64,000 nucleotides of DNA from Inquilinus sp052113205 (GCF_052113205.1 NZ_JBFRCU010000017.1:31352-95351); one strand, 5' to 3'; positions 16,856 through 25,917 are shown, numbered from the stretch's first letter. Translations and numbers: made by a program. The notes: generated by a model not told the origin, from the sequence alone.

Positions 16856-18031
16856 TCAGGCCGGCAGCGCCGCTTCCACCGTGTTCTGCAGGACCAGGGA
16901 GCGCAGCTTGCTGTCGCTGCAGATGGGTTCTTCCGACGCCGTCAGCTCGCGATAGATCGACTCGACCAAGCCTGGTGTCGGCGCCAGGCCGAAGGCCTCG
17001 ATCTTCGCCTTCAGCGCGTGCCGGCCGGAATGACGGCTGATCACCATCCGCCGCTCGGCGCCGAACCGGTCCGGCTCCAGGAACTCGTAGGTCTGGGGGT
17101 TGCGGATGATCGCGGCCTGGTGGATGCCCGCCGCGGTGGCGAAGGCATTCTCGCCGATGATGGCCTTGCCGCGCGCCATCGGCAGGCCGAGGCTCTCGAT
17201 CAGCAGCCGGCAGGCGGCATAGACCCGGCCGACATCGATGGTCGTCGACCGGTTGAAATGCATCGGATGGGCGGTCAGGGCGGCGACCACCTCCTCCAGG
17301 GCACAGTTGCCGGCGCGCTCGCCGATGCCGCACAGCGTCACCTGGATCTCGTCGATGCCCGCCTCGATGGCGGCGAGGGTGTTGGCGACGGCCAGACCGA
17401 GATCGTCATGGGCGTGCATGGCGACCTTGACCCCTAGCGGCACGCTCGCCCGCACGATGTCGACCAGACCCACCACCCGGCCGGGCAGCAGGCAGCCGAC
17501 GGTGTCCGGGATCAGGATCATCGTGGCGCCGGCCCGGGCCGCGACTTCGCACATCGCGCCGAGGAACTCCGGGGCGGCCCGGGTGGCATCCTCGGGGGCG
17601 ACGCAGATGTCGTCGAAGCCGATCTGCCGGGCCAGCTCGACGGCGCTCTCGATCTCCTCCAGCGCCTGCTGGTGCGTGATCTGGCGCTTGTGGCGCAGGT
17701 GGATCTCGGAGGCGACGCCGAGGATCTCGATCTGCGATGCGCGGGCCGGCTCCACGGCTTTGGCGGCGGCCTCGATGTCGGTGCGGTTGGCCCGGGCGAA
17801 GGCGCAGATCCGGCTGTCGCGCACGGCTTCCGCGATGGCGCGCACGGCGGCAAGGTCGTTGTCGGACGCCGCCGGGAAGCCTGCCTCGATGGTGTTCACC
17901 CCGAGCGCTTCGAGCTCGCGGGCGATGCGCAGCTTCTGCTGCAGCGACATGGCATTGCCGGGCGCCTGCTCGCCGTCGCGCAGGCTGGTGTCGAAGATCG
18001 TCAGCGGCCTCTGCAATGAAACAGTCGACAC
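16856..18031 (-). CDS. 2-isopropylmalate/homocitrate synthase-like acyltransferase
   Basis: 391 residues from GTG 18031, with GGAGGT about six bases upstream. A DRE-TIM enzyme that condenses acetyl-CoA with a 2-keto acid. Motifs: RDGEQAPG (18-25), the metal-binding HAHDD (206-210, HxHND in most homologues) and GERAGN (237-242). After GIHQAAIIRNPQTYEF it keeps only a short C-terminal segment, so it lacks the long LeuA allosteric domain of ~520-residue enzymes and resembles NifV/LeuA short forms. With no leuB/leuCD or nif genes nearby and a ThDP enzyme next in the operon, it probably serves a special pathway rather than leucine synthesis. Confidence 0.85.
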   Translation of the reverse strand: MSTVSLQRPLTIFDTSLRDGEQAPGNAMSLQQKLRIARELEALGVNTIEAGFPAASDNDLAAVRAIAEAVRDSRICAFARANRTDIEAAAKAVEPARASQIEILGVASEIHLRHKRQITHQQALEEIESAVELARQIGFDDICVAPEDATRAAPEFLGAMCEVAARAGATMILIPDTVGCLLPGRVVGLVDIVRASVPLGVKVAMHAHDDLGLAVANTLAAIEAGIDEIQVTLCGIGERAGNCALEEVVAALTAHPMHFNRSTTIDVGRVYAACRLLIESLGLPMARGKAIIGENAFATAAGIHQAAIIRNPQTYEFLEPDRFGAERRMVISRHSGRHALKAKIEAFGLAPTPGLVESIYRELTASEEPICSDSKLRSLVLQNTVEAALPA

Positions 18032-18072
18032 GATCGAACCTCCATTGCCCCGAGTTCAGGGCGTGAATTGCT

Positions 18073-18186
18073 TCACCCGATCCGTCGTCGCTCGCGGTGA
18101 CGGAGCCGGATCGGTGCGGCAATCATGTTGTTGGGTGCAGTTGTCTTGGCCTTATTCGCGCGGCGCGAATATAGTTGAGAATGCAT
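18073..18186 (-). other. Possible 37-residue leader peptide
   Basis: Frame ATG 18186 to TGA 18073, 42 bases before the GTG start of the isopropylmalate-synthase-like gene. Its last third overlaps the CCGATCCG/CGGATCGG inverted pair. The peptide is arginine-rich near its end (RLRHRERRRIG) and has no run of leucines, so classical leu attenuation is not supported. No good Shine-Dalgarno is seen. Low confidence. Confidence 0.2.
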
Positions 18187-18432
18187 GATCTGTTTGTCCG
18201 ATGTTACTTACGCCATCGGAGTTTTCAGAGTCAAAAGATTCCTTATCTCAAAAAATGCAATCAATTTTATTTGAATGATGGGAGAGAGGGAGGAAAATGC
18301 ATTGATTTTATCGCGATATTAGGATTTCTGTCATGATATTCTCTGCCTATTGTTGCGGCATATGCTCAAAATACGGCAAATGTTAATTTCGACGGCTCTG
18401 CCCCGAAGATGCGGAGTGGCGTTGCGAATCGA

Positions 18433-18448
18433 ATAAGTATCCGCTTAT
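18433..18448. promoter_or_regulatory. Candidate ArsR operator
   Basis: Inverted repeat ATAAG-TATCCG-CTTAT ending eight bases before the arsR start. ArsR-type repressors bind such short AT-ended palindromes at their own promoters. Overlap with the expected ribosome-binding region suggests a leaderless transcript or tight self-repression. Confidence 0.5.
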
Positions 18449-18456
18449 ATGAGCGC

Positions 18457-18774
18457 ATGACCGCGCCCGAGATCTTCCAGGCCCTGGCCGACCCGACCCG
18501 CCGCGCCGTGTTCGAGCGGCTGGCCGCCGGCGAGCTGAGCGTGACCGAGCTGAAGGCCGGCTTCGCCGTGTCGCAGCCGGCGATCTCGCAGCATCTCGCA
18601 GCCCTGCGCCGGGCCGGGCTGGTGGCGGAGCGGCGCGACGGCCGCTTCGTCTACTACCGCGCGGCGCCGGAGGGCCTGGCGCCGCTGGCCGGCTGGATCG
18701 ACCGCTACCGCGCCTTCTGGCCCGAGAAGGTGGCGCGCCTGAAGTCCCTGCTCGAGGATATGGATGATGCGTGA
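18457..18774 (+). CDS. ArsR-family transcriptional regulator
   Basis: 105 residues, one winged helix-turn-helix: IFQALADPTRRAVFERLA, then LKAGFAVSQPAISQHLAALRRAGLV (recognition helix) and the wing ERRDGRFVYYRA. No metal-binding cysteines are present, as in the ArsR group paired with SRPBCC proteins. I start at ATG 18457; the frame upstream is non-conserved. It overlaps the SRPBCC gene by 11 bases, the usual two-gene module. Probably autorepresses via the palindrome just upstream. Confidence 0.9.
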   Translation: MTAPEIFQALADPTRRAVFERLAAGELSVTELKAGFAVSQPAISQHLAALRRAGLVAERRDGRFVYYRAAPEGLAPLAGWIDRYRAFWPEKVARLKSLLEDMDDA

Positions 18775-19237
18775 GCCGAAGCCGGACGACGCTGTCGTCG
18801 TCGATTGCGACCTGGACCATCCGCCGGAGAAGGTGTGGCGGGCGCTGACCGAGCCGGAGCTGCTCGGCGCCTGGCTGCTGCCGAACGACATCGAGGCCGA
18901 GCAGGGGAAGCGCTTCACCCTGCGGGACGGGCCGGGAACGGGTCAGCCGATCGATTGCGAGGTGCTGGCGGCGGAGCCGCCGCGGCTGCTGCGCTACAGC
19001 TGGCGCGGCCGCGACGCGGATGCCGATGGCCGGACGCTGGACACGGTGGTGACCTTCACCCTGGACGGCACGGCGGCGGGCGGCACCCGGCTGCGCATCG
19101 TGCACAGCGGCTTCCGGACAGAGGCCCGGGTGCTGCCCTGGACCGGGACGCCGGCGCCGCGGCGCCAGCGGCGCCCCGCGGCACGGCCGCTGGCCAAGGC
19201 CTGCGCGGTCGGCGGGAGGCTGCGATGGGCGGCGTGA
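18764..19237 (+). CDS. SRPBCC (AHSA1-like) domain protein
   Basis: 157 residues. The START-like fold is clear to about residue 115 (VVVDCDLDHPPEKVWRALTEPELLGAWLLP, then LLRYSWRG and TVVTFTL...GGTRLRIVHSGF), as in the ArsR-linked SRPBCC family of hydrophobic-ligand-binding proteins. The last ~40 residues are Arg/Pro/Ala-rich and do not resemble the usual C-terminal helix, which may mean a frameshift near 19125 or a sequencing error. No other frame restores an obvious helix. Its end overlaps the clpP start by 13 bases. Confidence 0.82.
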   Translation: MMREPKPDDAVVVDCDLDHPPEKVWRALTEPELLGAWLLPNDIEAEQGKRFTLRDGPGTGQPIDCEVLAAEPPRLLRYSWRGRDADADGRTLDTVVTFTLDGTAAGGTRLRIVHSGFRTEARVLPWTGTPAPRRQRRPAARPLAKACAVGGRLRWAA

Positions 19238-19833
19238 CCATGAGCCTGGTGCCGATGGTGGTGGAGCAGTCGGGCCGCGGCGACCGCGCCTTCGACATCT
19301 TCTCGCGCCTGCTGCGCGACCGGATCGTGTTCCTGAACGGCCCGATCGATGACGGCGTCTCGGCACTGGTCTGCGCCCAGCTGCTGTTCCTGGAATCGGA
19401 GGACCCGCGGAAGGAGATCGCGATGTACGTCAACTCGCCCGGCGGGGTGGTGAGCAGCGGTCTCGCGATCTACGACACGATGCAATACATCAAGAGCCCG
19501 GTTTCGACCGTGTGCATGGGCACGGCGGGGTCGATGGGGGCCTTCCTGCTGATGGCCGGGGCGCCGGGCCGGCGCATCGCCCTGCCCAACGCCCGGGTGG
19601 TGCTGCACCAGCCCTCCGGCGGCTTCCAGGGCCAGGCCTCGGACATCGAGCGCCATGCCGAGGACATCGTGAAGCTGAAGCGGCAGCTGAACGGGATCTA
19701 CGCCCGGCATTGCGGCCGGACCTATGACGAGGTCGAGCGCACCCTCGACCGCGACCGCTTCATGACCGCCGCGGAGGCGAAGGACTGGGGCATCGTCGAC
19801 CACATCTTTGCGCATCGGGAGGAGGCGGCCTGA
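19225..19833 (+). CDS. clpP: ATP-dependent Clp protease proteolytic subunit
   Basis: 202 residues, full-length serine protease subunit of the Clp complex. Catalytic triad Ser103 (AGSMGAFLL), His128 (VLHQPSGG) and Asp177 (LDRDRF) is intact; the segment before the serine reads GTAGS instead of the usual GQAAS. No ClpX or ClpA gene is adjacent, and it follows arsR and an SRPBCC gene instead of tig, so it is probably an extra paralogue rather than the housekeeping clpP. ATG 19225 has GGAGG six bases upstream; ATG 19240 is possible but badly spaced. Confidence 0.92.
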   Translation: MGGVTMSLVPMVVEQSGRGDRAFDIFSRLLRDRIVFLNGPIDDGVSALVCAQLLFLESEDPRKEIAMYVNSPGGVVSSGLAIYDTMQYIKSPVSTVCMGTAGSMGAFLLMAGAPGRRIALPNARVVLHQPSGGFQGQASDIERHAEDIVKLKRQLNGIYARHCGRTYDEVERTLDRDRFMTAAEAKDWGIVDHIFAHREEAA

Positions 19834-19839
19834 TGCCTT

Positions 19840-19938
19840 CCACCCATTTTCCCACCGTCATTCCCGCGAAAGCGGGAATCTCCATCCGAATGGCGTGAAG
19901 AGATCCCCGCTTTCGCGGGGATGACGAAAAATGGGTGG
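19840..19938. terminator. Bidirectional hairpin between clpP and pcaB
   Basis: The whole gap between the two convergent stops is one nested inverted repeat. Outer arms CCACCCATTTT (19840-19850) and AAAATGGGTGG (19927-19937) flank a family A repeat. The A/T ends give a U-run after the stem in both directions, so it should stop transcription of both genes. Confidence 0.7.
19856..19926. repeat. REP-like inverted repeat, family A copy 2
   Basis: Same arms as 13561-13632: CGTCATTCCCGCGAAAGCGG on the left and a right arm ending GCGGGGATGACG. The centre between the arms differs from copy 1. Embedded in the clpP/pcaB terminator. Confidence 0.9.
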
Positions 19939-21279
19939 CTATTCCTCCTTCACCGCGGCCAGCACCCGGTCGATGAAGGCATCCGCCGCGCCCAGGTGGC
20001 GGGCGGGGTCGCGCAAGGCGGGCCAGTCGATCGGGGCCGTCGAGGCCTCGGCCAGCAGGTCGAACAGGTGACGGCCGGAGGCGGTGGCTTTCGCCGCCGC
20101 CTCCTTGACCAGGCGCTGTGCTTCCGGGCGCGGCATGTGGGCGGCGAGGGCGAAGCTGGCGGCCTCGGCCAGCAGCAGGCCGTGCGAGGCCTCGAACTGC
20201 CCGGCCATGCGGGCCGTGTCGACGGTCAGGCTGCCGGTGACGGCCAAAGCGTGGTTCAGCGCGGCGCCGGCGGCCACCGCCATCTGCGGCAAGGCCAGCC
20301 ATTCGACCGGCCAGGCGGCGCCGTCGCGCTCATGCTCGTGCAGCATCGCCTGCTGCAGTTGGCCGGCGAGGCCGGCGTTGAAGCGGGCGAGGGCGACCAG
20401 CGTCTCCGGCCCCACCGGGTTCGACTTCTGCGGCATTGTAGACGACCCGCCGCCGGCGCCCGGCCGCACCTCCGCCACCTCGGTCTGAGCCAGCAGGATC
20501 AGGTCGCGGCCCAGCTTGCCCAGCGTGCCGGTCACCAGCGCCAGCCAGCCGGCGAATTCGGCGATGCCGTCGCGCTGGCTGTGCCAGGGCATCGGCGGCA
20601 CGGCGAGGTCGAGGATCTCGGCCAGCGCTGCTTCGACCCTGGTGCCGTGCTCGCCCAGCGCGCCCAGGGTTCCGCTGGCGCCGCCGAAGGAGAGCAGCAG
20701 CAGGCGGGGCTTCAGTTGGTTGAGACGGTCGCGGTCGCGCAGCAGCGGCGCCAGCCAGCCGGCTGCCTTCAGGCCAAACGAGGTCGGCGTCGCCTGCTGC
20801 GACCGGGTGCGGCCGGGCATCACCGTGGCGCGATGGGCGTCGGCGAGGCCGGCCAGGGCCTGGATCAGCGCGTCCAGCCGGCTTTCCTGGATCGCGATCA
20901 CCCGGCGCAGCCGCAGCACCAGCCCGGTGTCGAGGATGTCCTGGCTGGTGGCGCCCCAATGCACCGCCTGGGCCGCCTCGTCGCCCGCCGACGCGGCGAC
21001 CGCCTGGCGCAGCGCCGCCACCAGGGCCGGCACCGGCACGCCGTCCTCGGCCGTCTTGGCCGCCAGCGCCGCCGGATCGGGGATGAGCGCGCCGGACGCG
21101 GCGGTTATCGCGCTGGCCGCCGCGGCCGGGATCACGCCGCAGCGCGCCTCGGCCTCGGCCAGCGCCCCCTCGACCCGCAGCATCGTCCGCAGCGCCGCGT
21201 GGTCGCTGAACAGGACGGCGATCTCCGCGTCGGAGAGCAGCGGGCCGAACAGGGCGGAATCGAAGGGCGAGACGGTCAT
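19939..21279 (-). CDS. pcaB: 3-carboxy-cis,cis-muconate cycloisomerase
   Basis: 446 residues. Converts 3-carboxy-cis,cis-muconate to 4-carboxymuconolactone, the step after protocatechuate ring cleavage. It belongs to the fumarase/aspartase superfamily, with the signature GSSTMPQKSNPVGPE at about 280-295 and the RTRSQQATPTSFG active-site block near 160. ATG 21279 gives the standard MTVSPFDSALFGPLLSD N-terminus. Last gene of the pca operon, separated from pcaF by a palindromic repeat that could lower its expression relative to upstream genes. Confidence 0.93.
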   Translation of the reverse strand: MTVSPFDSALFGPLLSDAEIAVLFSDHAALRTMLRVEGALAEAEARCGVIPAAAASAITAASGALIPDPAALAAKTAEDGVPVPALVAALRQAVAASAGDEAAQAVHWGATSQDILDTGLVLRLRRVIAIQESRLDALIQALAGLADAHRATVMPGRTRSQQATPTSFGLKAAGWLAPLLRDRDRLNQLKPRLLLLSFGGASGTLGALGEHGTRVEAALAEILDLAVPPMPWHSQRDGIAEFAGWLALVTGTLGKLGRDLILLAQTEVAEVRPGAGGGSSTMPQKSNPVGPETLVALARFNAGLAGQLQQAMLHEHERDGAAWPVEWLALPQMAVAAGAALNHALAVTGSLTVDTARMAGQFEASHGLLLAEAASFALAAHMPRPEAQRLVKEAAAKATASGRHLFDLLAEASTAPIDWPALRDPARHLGAADAFIDRVLAAVKEE

Positions 21280-21328
21280 GGCGGCACTGTATCCCACGGG
21301 TCGGTCAGTCGTGACGTCCCAAAAAACG

Positions 21329-21414
21329 TCATTGCGAGCGCAGCGAAGCAATCCAAAGCCGCACGTGCGGAGGCATGGATTGCTTCGTCGGCTTCGCCTC
21401 CTCGCAATGACGGT
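21329..21414. repeat. Palindromic repeat, family D, inside the pca operon
   Basis: Arms CGTCATTGCGAG and CTCGCAATGACG with inner arms GAAGCAATCCA and TGGATTGCTTC and a CCGCACGTGCGG core. This ~86-base element of the GCAATGACG type is known as a dispersed intergenic repeat in several alphaproteobacteria. It fills most of the 144-base gap between pcaF and pcaB. Confidence 0.88.
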
Positions 21415-21423
21415 GAAGGGGAC

Positions 21424-22625
<1,202 letters not shown>

Positions 22626-22629
<4 letters not shown>

Positions 22630-23402
22630 GCGGCCTCTCCATGGGCGATGCGGGTGCGCTCCTTCAGGTCGCGCAGCGTCTTCAGCTCGAGCGCCGAGGG
22701 CGGCGGGGTCTCCTCGAGATTGTCGGCGAAGCGGACGGTCCAGCCGCAGGTCTCCTGCACCTGGTCGCGGGTTGCGCCCGGATGCAGCGAGATCACGGTG
22801 AACTCCTTGGTCACGGGGTCGGGGCGCCACACCGCGAGGTCGGTGACCAGCAGGGTCGGGCCCTTGGTGGTGACGCCGTGGCGGGCGCGGTCGTCGCCGC
22901 CGGTGCCGTGGCCGAGCGAGGTGAAGAAGTCGATGGTGTCGACCATGCCGCGCTTGTTCTGCTTCATGGTGATGAAGATCTCGCCGCAGGAGGTCGCGAT
23001 CTCCGGCGCGCCGCCGCCGCCCGGCAGGCGGACCGTGGGCTTGTGGTAGTCGCCGATCACCGTGGTGTTGATGTTGCCGAAGCGGTCGAGCTGGGCGGCG
23101 CCGAGGAAGCCGATCGTGACCCGGCCGCCCTGCAGCCAGTAGCGGAACATCTCCGGCACCGAGACGGTGGTGACGGCGGTGTCGCACAGCTCGCCATCGC
23201 CGATCGACAGCGGCAGCACCTCGGGCGCGGTGCCGATGGTGCCGCTCTCATAGATCAGGGTGATGTCCGGAGCGTGGGTCAGCCGCGCCACGTTGCAGGC
23301 GGCGGAGGGTGCGCCGATGCCGACGAAGCACACGTCGTCGTTGCGCAGCGCCCGGGCCGCCGCGATGGTCATCATCTCGTCGGGGGTGAAGGCGTCGGCC
23401 AT
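22626..23402 (-). CDS. pcaJ: 3-oxoadipate CoA-transferase subunit B
   Basis: 258 residues. Beta subunit of the succinyl-CoA:3-oxoadipate CoA-transferase. The catalytic glutamate is Glu52 in LIYESGTIG, followed by the GGRVTIGFLGAAQLDRFGNIN block. It is two bases from pcaI and overlaps pcaF, consistent with one polycistron. The sequence GDDRARHGVTTKGPTLLVTDLAVW is typical of the subunit. The pair activates 3-oxoadipate made by PcaD for thiolysis by PcaF. Confidence 0.94.
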
Positions 23403-23404
23403 GT

Positions 23405-24262
23405 TCAGGCCCTCCCGCTCAGCGTCGCGACCCGGCCGGCGAAGGCGTCGGGGGCGCTGTCGATCACGTTGGTCTTCATCCAGGCCAGGAAGGCCTCGCG
23501 GTCGGTCGCGATCTTGTCCCAGGCCAGGTAGAAGGCGTTGTCGCGCGGATAATAGCCATGGGCGTAGGACGGATGGGCGCCGCCCGGGACAGGGACGATC
23601 GAGGTCACGGTCCAGCGCGGCAGCACGCAGGCATTGGGATGGACGTCGTCGAAATCCTCGACGATCTCCTCCACCGTCACCACCGAGCGCTTGGCGGCCA
23701 GAACCGCCTCCTTCTGCACCCCGACGATGCCTTCGATCAGCACGTCGCCGCGGCGGTTGGCCTTCTGGGCGTGGATGAAGGACACGTCCGGGCGGATCGC
23801 CGGCACGGCCGCCAAGGTCTCGCCGGTGAAGGGGCAGGTGACCGACCGGATGTTCGGGTTGACCTCGGCCAGGCCGGCGCCGCGATAGCCGCGGAACACG
23901 GCGCAGGGCAGGCCGGCCGCCCCGGCCTCATAGGCATTGGCCATGGCGGCGTGGGAGTGTTCCTCGATCTCCACCGGGTTCGGCCAGCCCTTCTCGACCG
24001 CGTCGCGCAGCCGGCGCAGCAGGCCGACGCCGGGGTTGCCGGCATAGGAGAAGACGAGCTTGCGGGCACAGCCCATGCCGATCATCTGGTCGTAGACCAG
24101 GTCCGGCGTCATCCGCACCAGGGTCAGGTCGCGCCGTCCCTGGCGGATCGCCTCATGCGCGGCGGCGTGCGGGATCAGATGGGTGAAGCCCTCGAAGGCC
24201 GCGGTGTCGCCGTCGCGGAGGTTGTCGGCGACGGCCTCGGCCAGGGTCTGGAATTTTGCCAT
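23405..24262 (-). CDS. pcaI: 3-oxoadipate CoA-transferase subunit A
   Basis: 285 residues. Alpha subunit of the transferase, with the CoA-transferase I fold: DGDTAAFEGFTHLIPHAAAHEAIRQG near the N-terminus and LVFSYAGNPGVGLLRR around residue 70. It works with PcaJ encoded two bases downstream. It is separated from pcaG by four bases. This long type (about 285 residues) is the form common in alpha- and betaproteobacteria. Confidence 0.94.
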   Translation of the reverse strand: MAKFQTLAEAVADNLRDGDTAAFEGFTHLIPHAAAHEAIRQGRRDLTLVRMTPDLVYDQMIGMGCARKLVFSYAGNPGVGLLRRLRDAVEKGWPNPVEIEEHSHAAMANAYEAGAAGLPCAVFRGYRGAGLAEVNPNIRSVTCPFTGETLAAVPAIRPDVSFIHAQKANRRGDVLIEGIVGVQKEAVLAAKRSVVTVEEIVEDFDDVHPNACVLPRWTVTSIVPVPGGAHPSYAHGYYPRDNAFYLAWDKIATDREAFLAWMKTNVIDSAPDAFAGRVATLSGRA

Positions 24263-24266
24263 GGGG

Positions 24267-24848
24267 TCAGATCTCGAAGAAGACGGTCTCGCCGTCGCCC
24301 TGCATGCGGATGTCGAAGCGGTAGCGGCCGGGGCCGTCGGCGTGGGCGACCAGGGTGCCGCGGCGGGACTCGGGCACCGCGTTCAGCACCGGGTCCTGGG
24401 CATTGGCCGCTTCCTCCGGGAAATAGATCCGGGTGTAGCAATGCACCAGCAGGCCGCGCATGAAGACGATGACGCTGAGATGCGGTGCCTGGCCCGGCCC
24501 CGGCGCGCCCGGCCGGATGCTGTCGAAGACGAAGCGCCGCTCCGGATCCGTGCCGGTGCCGCAGCGGCCGAAGCCGGTGAAGCCGTCATTGGCGCTGCGC
24601 TGCGGCCCCGGGAACACGCCCTGCGAATCCGCCTGCCAGATCTCGACCAGCGCGTCCTCGATCGGCTGGCCGGCGCCGTCCAGCACCCGGCCGCTGACGC
24701 GGATGCGCTCGCCCGGCACGGCGTCTGCGGCGAGGGCGCCATCGGCGACCTGCGGGAAGTCGTAGCCATATTGCCGCGGCGTCAGGCCGTAGGCGAAGAA
24801 GGGGCCGACCGTCTGCGATCCGGTCTGGGGAAGTTTCGCCACTGTCAC
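24267..24848 (-). CDS. pcaG: Protocatechuate 3,4-dioxygenase alpha subunit
   Basis: 193 residues. Alpha subunit of the intradiol dioxygenase that opens protocatechuate. QTVGPFFAYGL at the N-terminus and VLDGAGQPIEDALVEIWQAD (about 56-75) are family blocks. As expected for PcaG it lacks the full set of iron ligands, which the beta subunit supplies. It overlaps pcaH by four bases, so the two subunits are made in equal amounts. Confidence 0.94.
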   Translation of the reverse strand: MTVAKLPQTGSQTVGPFFAYGLTPRQYGYDFPQVADGALAADAVPGERIRVSGRVLDGAGQPIEDALVEIWQADSQGVFPGPQRSANDGFTGFGRCGTGTDPERRFVFDSIRPGAPGPGQAPHLSVIVFMRGLLVHCYTRIYFPEEAANAQDPVLNAVPESRRGTLVAHADGPGRYRFDIRMQGDGETVFFEI

Positions 24849-25537
24849 TTCTCCATCGGCGTCGCCACGCGCCCGCGCAGCACGATGTCGAATTCGTAGC
24901 CCAGCGCGATCTCCGGCTCGGTCAGGTCGAGGCTGAAGGCCGCGATCAGGCGCTCGCGCCCGGCCGGGTCGGGGATGCTGTTGAACATCGGGTCCAGGGT
25001 GTGCAGCGGGTCGCCGGGGAAGTACATCTGTGTCACCAGCCGGGTGGCGAAGNCCGGGCCGAACAGCGAGAAATGGATGTGCTGCGGCCGCCAGGCATTG
25101 GCGTGGTTGCGCCAGGGATAGGCGCCCGGCTTGATGGTCAGGAAGCGGTAGCGGCCCTCGGCATCGGTGACGCAGCGTCCGGCGCCCAGGAAGTTGGGGT
25201 CCAGCGGCGCGTCATGCTGGTCGGATTTGTGGATGTAGCGGCCGGAGGCGTTGGCCTGCCACAGCTCGACCAGGGTGTTGGCCACCGGCCGGGCATCCTC
25301 GTCCAGCACCCTTCCGGTGACGATGATGCGCTCACCCAGCGGCTCGCCATTGACCCGGCCGTTGCGGGTCAGGTCGGCCTCGCCGGACGGGGCGGCGGGG
25401 AAGGTCGGGCCCTGATGCTCCGACAGTGGGCCAGAGAGCGGGATCAGTTTCTGCGATGGCGCGCGCAGCACGGTCGAGCGATAGCCCTCGTAGAGATGCG
25501 GCGGGTGGATGCGCCAGTCGCGCGGCTGGAAGCTCAC
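24845..25537 (-). CDS. pcaH: Protocatechuate 3,4-dioxygenase beta subunit
   Basis: 230 residues. Carries the non-heme Fe(III) site. Ligands by comparison with the family are Tyr101 (GRYIHKSDQH), Tyr140 (GAYPW), His153 and His155 (WRPQHIHFSLFG). The N-terminal PCDO_beta_N segment (about 1-35) is present. Residue 162 is undetermined because base 25053 is N, next to the active-site strand; a proline or similar would fit the family. Overlaps pcaG and pcaC by four bases. Confidence 0.94.
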   Translation of the reverse strand: MSFQPRDWRIHPPHLYEGYRSTVLRAPSQKLIPLSGPLSEHQGPTFPAAPSGEADLTRNGRVNGEPLGERIIVTGRVLDEDARPVANTLVELWQANASGRYIHKSDQHDAPLDPNFLGAGRCVTDAEGRYRFLTIKPGAYPWRNHANAWRPQHIHFSLFGPXFATRLVTQMYFPGDPLHTLDPMFNSIPDPAGRERLIAAFSLDLTEPEIALGYEFDIVLRGRVATPMEK

Positions 25538-25917
25538 TTCTGGTCCTCCCGTTCGGCGAACACTGACTTGGCGATGGCGAAGGCGGAATTCGCCGCCGGC
25601 ACCCCGGCATAGACCGCGACATGCAGCAGTGCCTCGCGGATGTCCTCCGGCGTGGCGCCGGTGTTGGCGGTGGCGCGGATGTGCATCGCCAACTCCTCAT
25701 GATGGCCCAGGGCGGCGAGGAGGGCGATGGTCAGCATCGACCGCTCGCGATGGGTCAGCTGCGGCCGGCTCCACACCCCGCCCCAGGCGCCGCGGGTGAT
25801 GAACTCCTGGAACGGCGCGTCGAATTCGGTGGTGCGGGACTGGGCGCGGTCGACATGGGCGTCGCCCAGCACTTTGCGGCGCACCGCCATGCCCTGGTCG
25901 TGCAGCGGGTCAGCCAT
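25534..25917 (-). CDS. pcaC: 4-carboxymuconolactone decarboxylase
   Basis: 127 residues from ATG 25917. Converts 4-carboxymuconolactone to 3-oxoadipate enol-lactone. It has the AhpD-like all-helical fold with EFITRGAWGGVWSRPQLTHRERSMLTIA and HHEELAMHIRATANTGATPEDIREALLHVAVYAGVPAAN, but without the CxxC of AhpD, as normal for PcaC. The ATG lies inside the end of pcaD (eight-base overlap); GAGGATGG upstream serves as ribosome-binding site. A start at 25926 is possible. Confidence 0.94.
   Translation of the reverse strand: MADPLHDQGMAVRRKVLGDAHVDRAQSRTTEFDAPFQEFITRGAWGGVWSRPQLTHRERSMLTIALLAALGHHEELAMHIRATANTGATPEDIREALLHVAVYAGVPAANSAFAIAKSVFAEREDQK

Larger units (their letters stand above)
18032..18456. 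other. AT-rich divergent intergenic region
   Basis: 425 bases between the isopropylmalate-synthase-like gene (minus) and the arsR gene (plus), clearly richer in A+T from about 18170 to 18400 than anything in the first 33 kb. It must hold both promoters. The minus-strand leader contains an inverted pair CCGATCCG/CGGATCGG (18077-18114) and a short frame described separately. No larger gene is visible. Confidence 0.7.

Noticed and set aside
16856..18031. Naming the synthase nifV or leuA
   Set aside because: No nitrogen-fixation or leucine genes are near, and the C-terminal regulatory domain is missing; motifs do not decide between these activities.
18409..18456. N-terminal extension of the ArsR frame
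   Set aside because: It would translate the operator palindrome; ATG 18457 gives the standard N-terminus.
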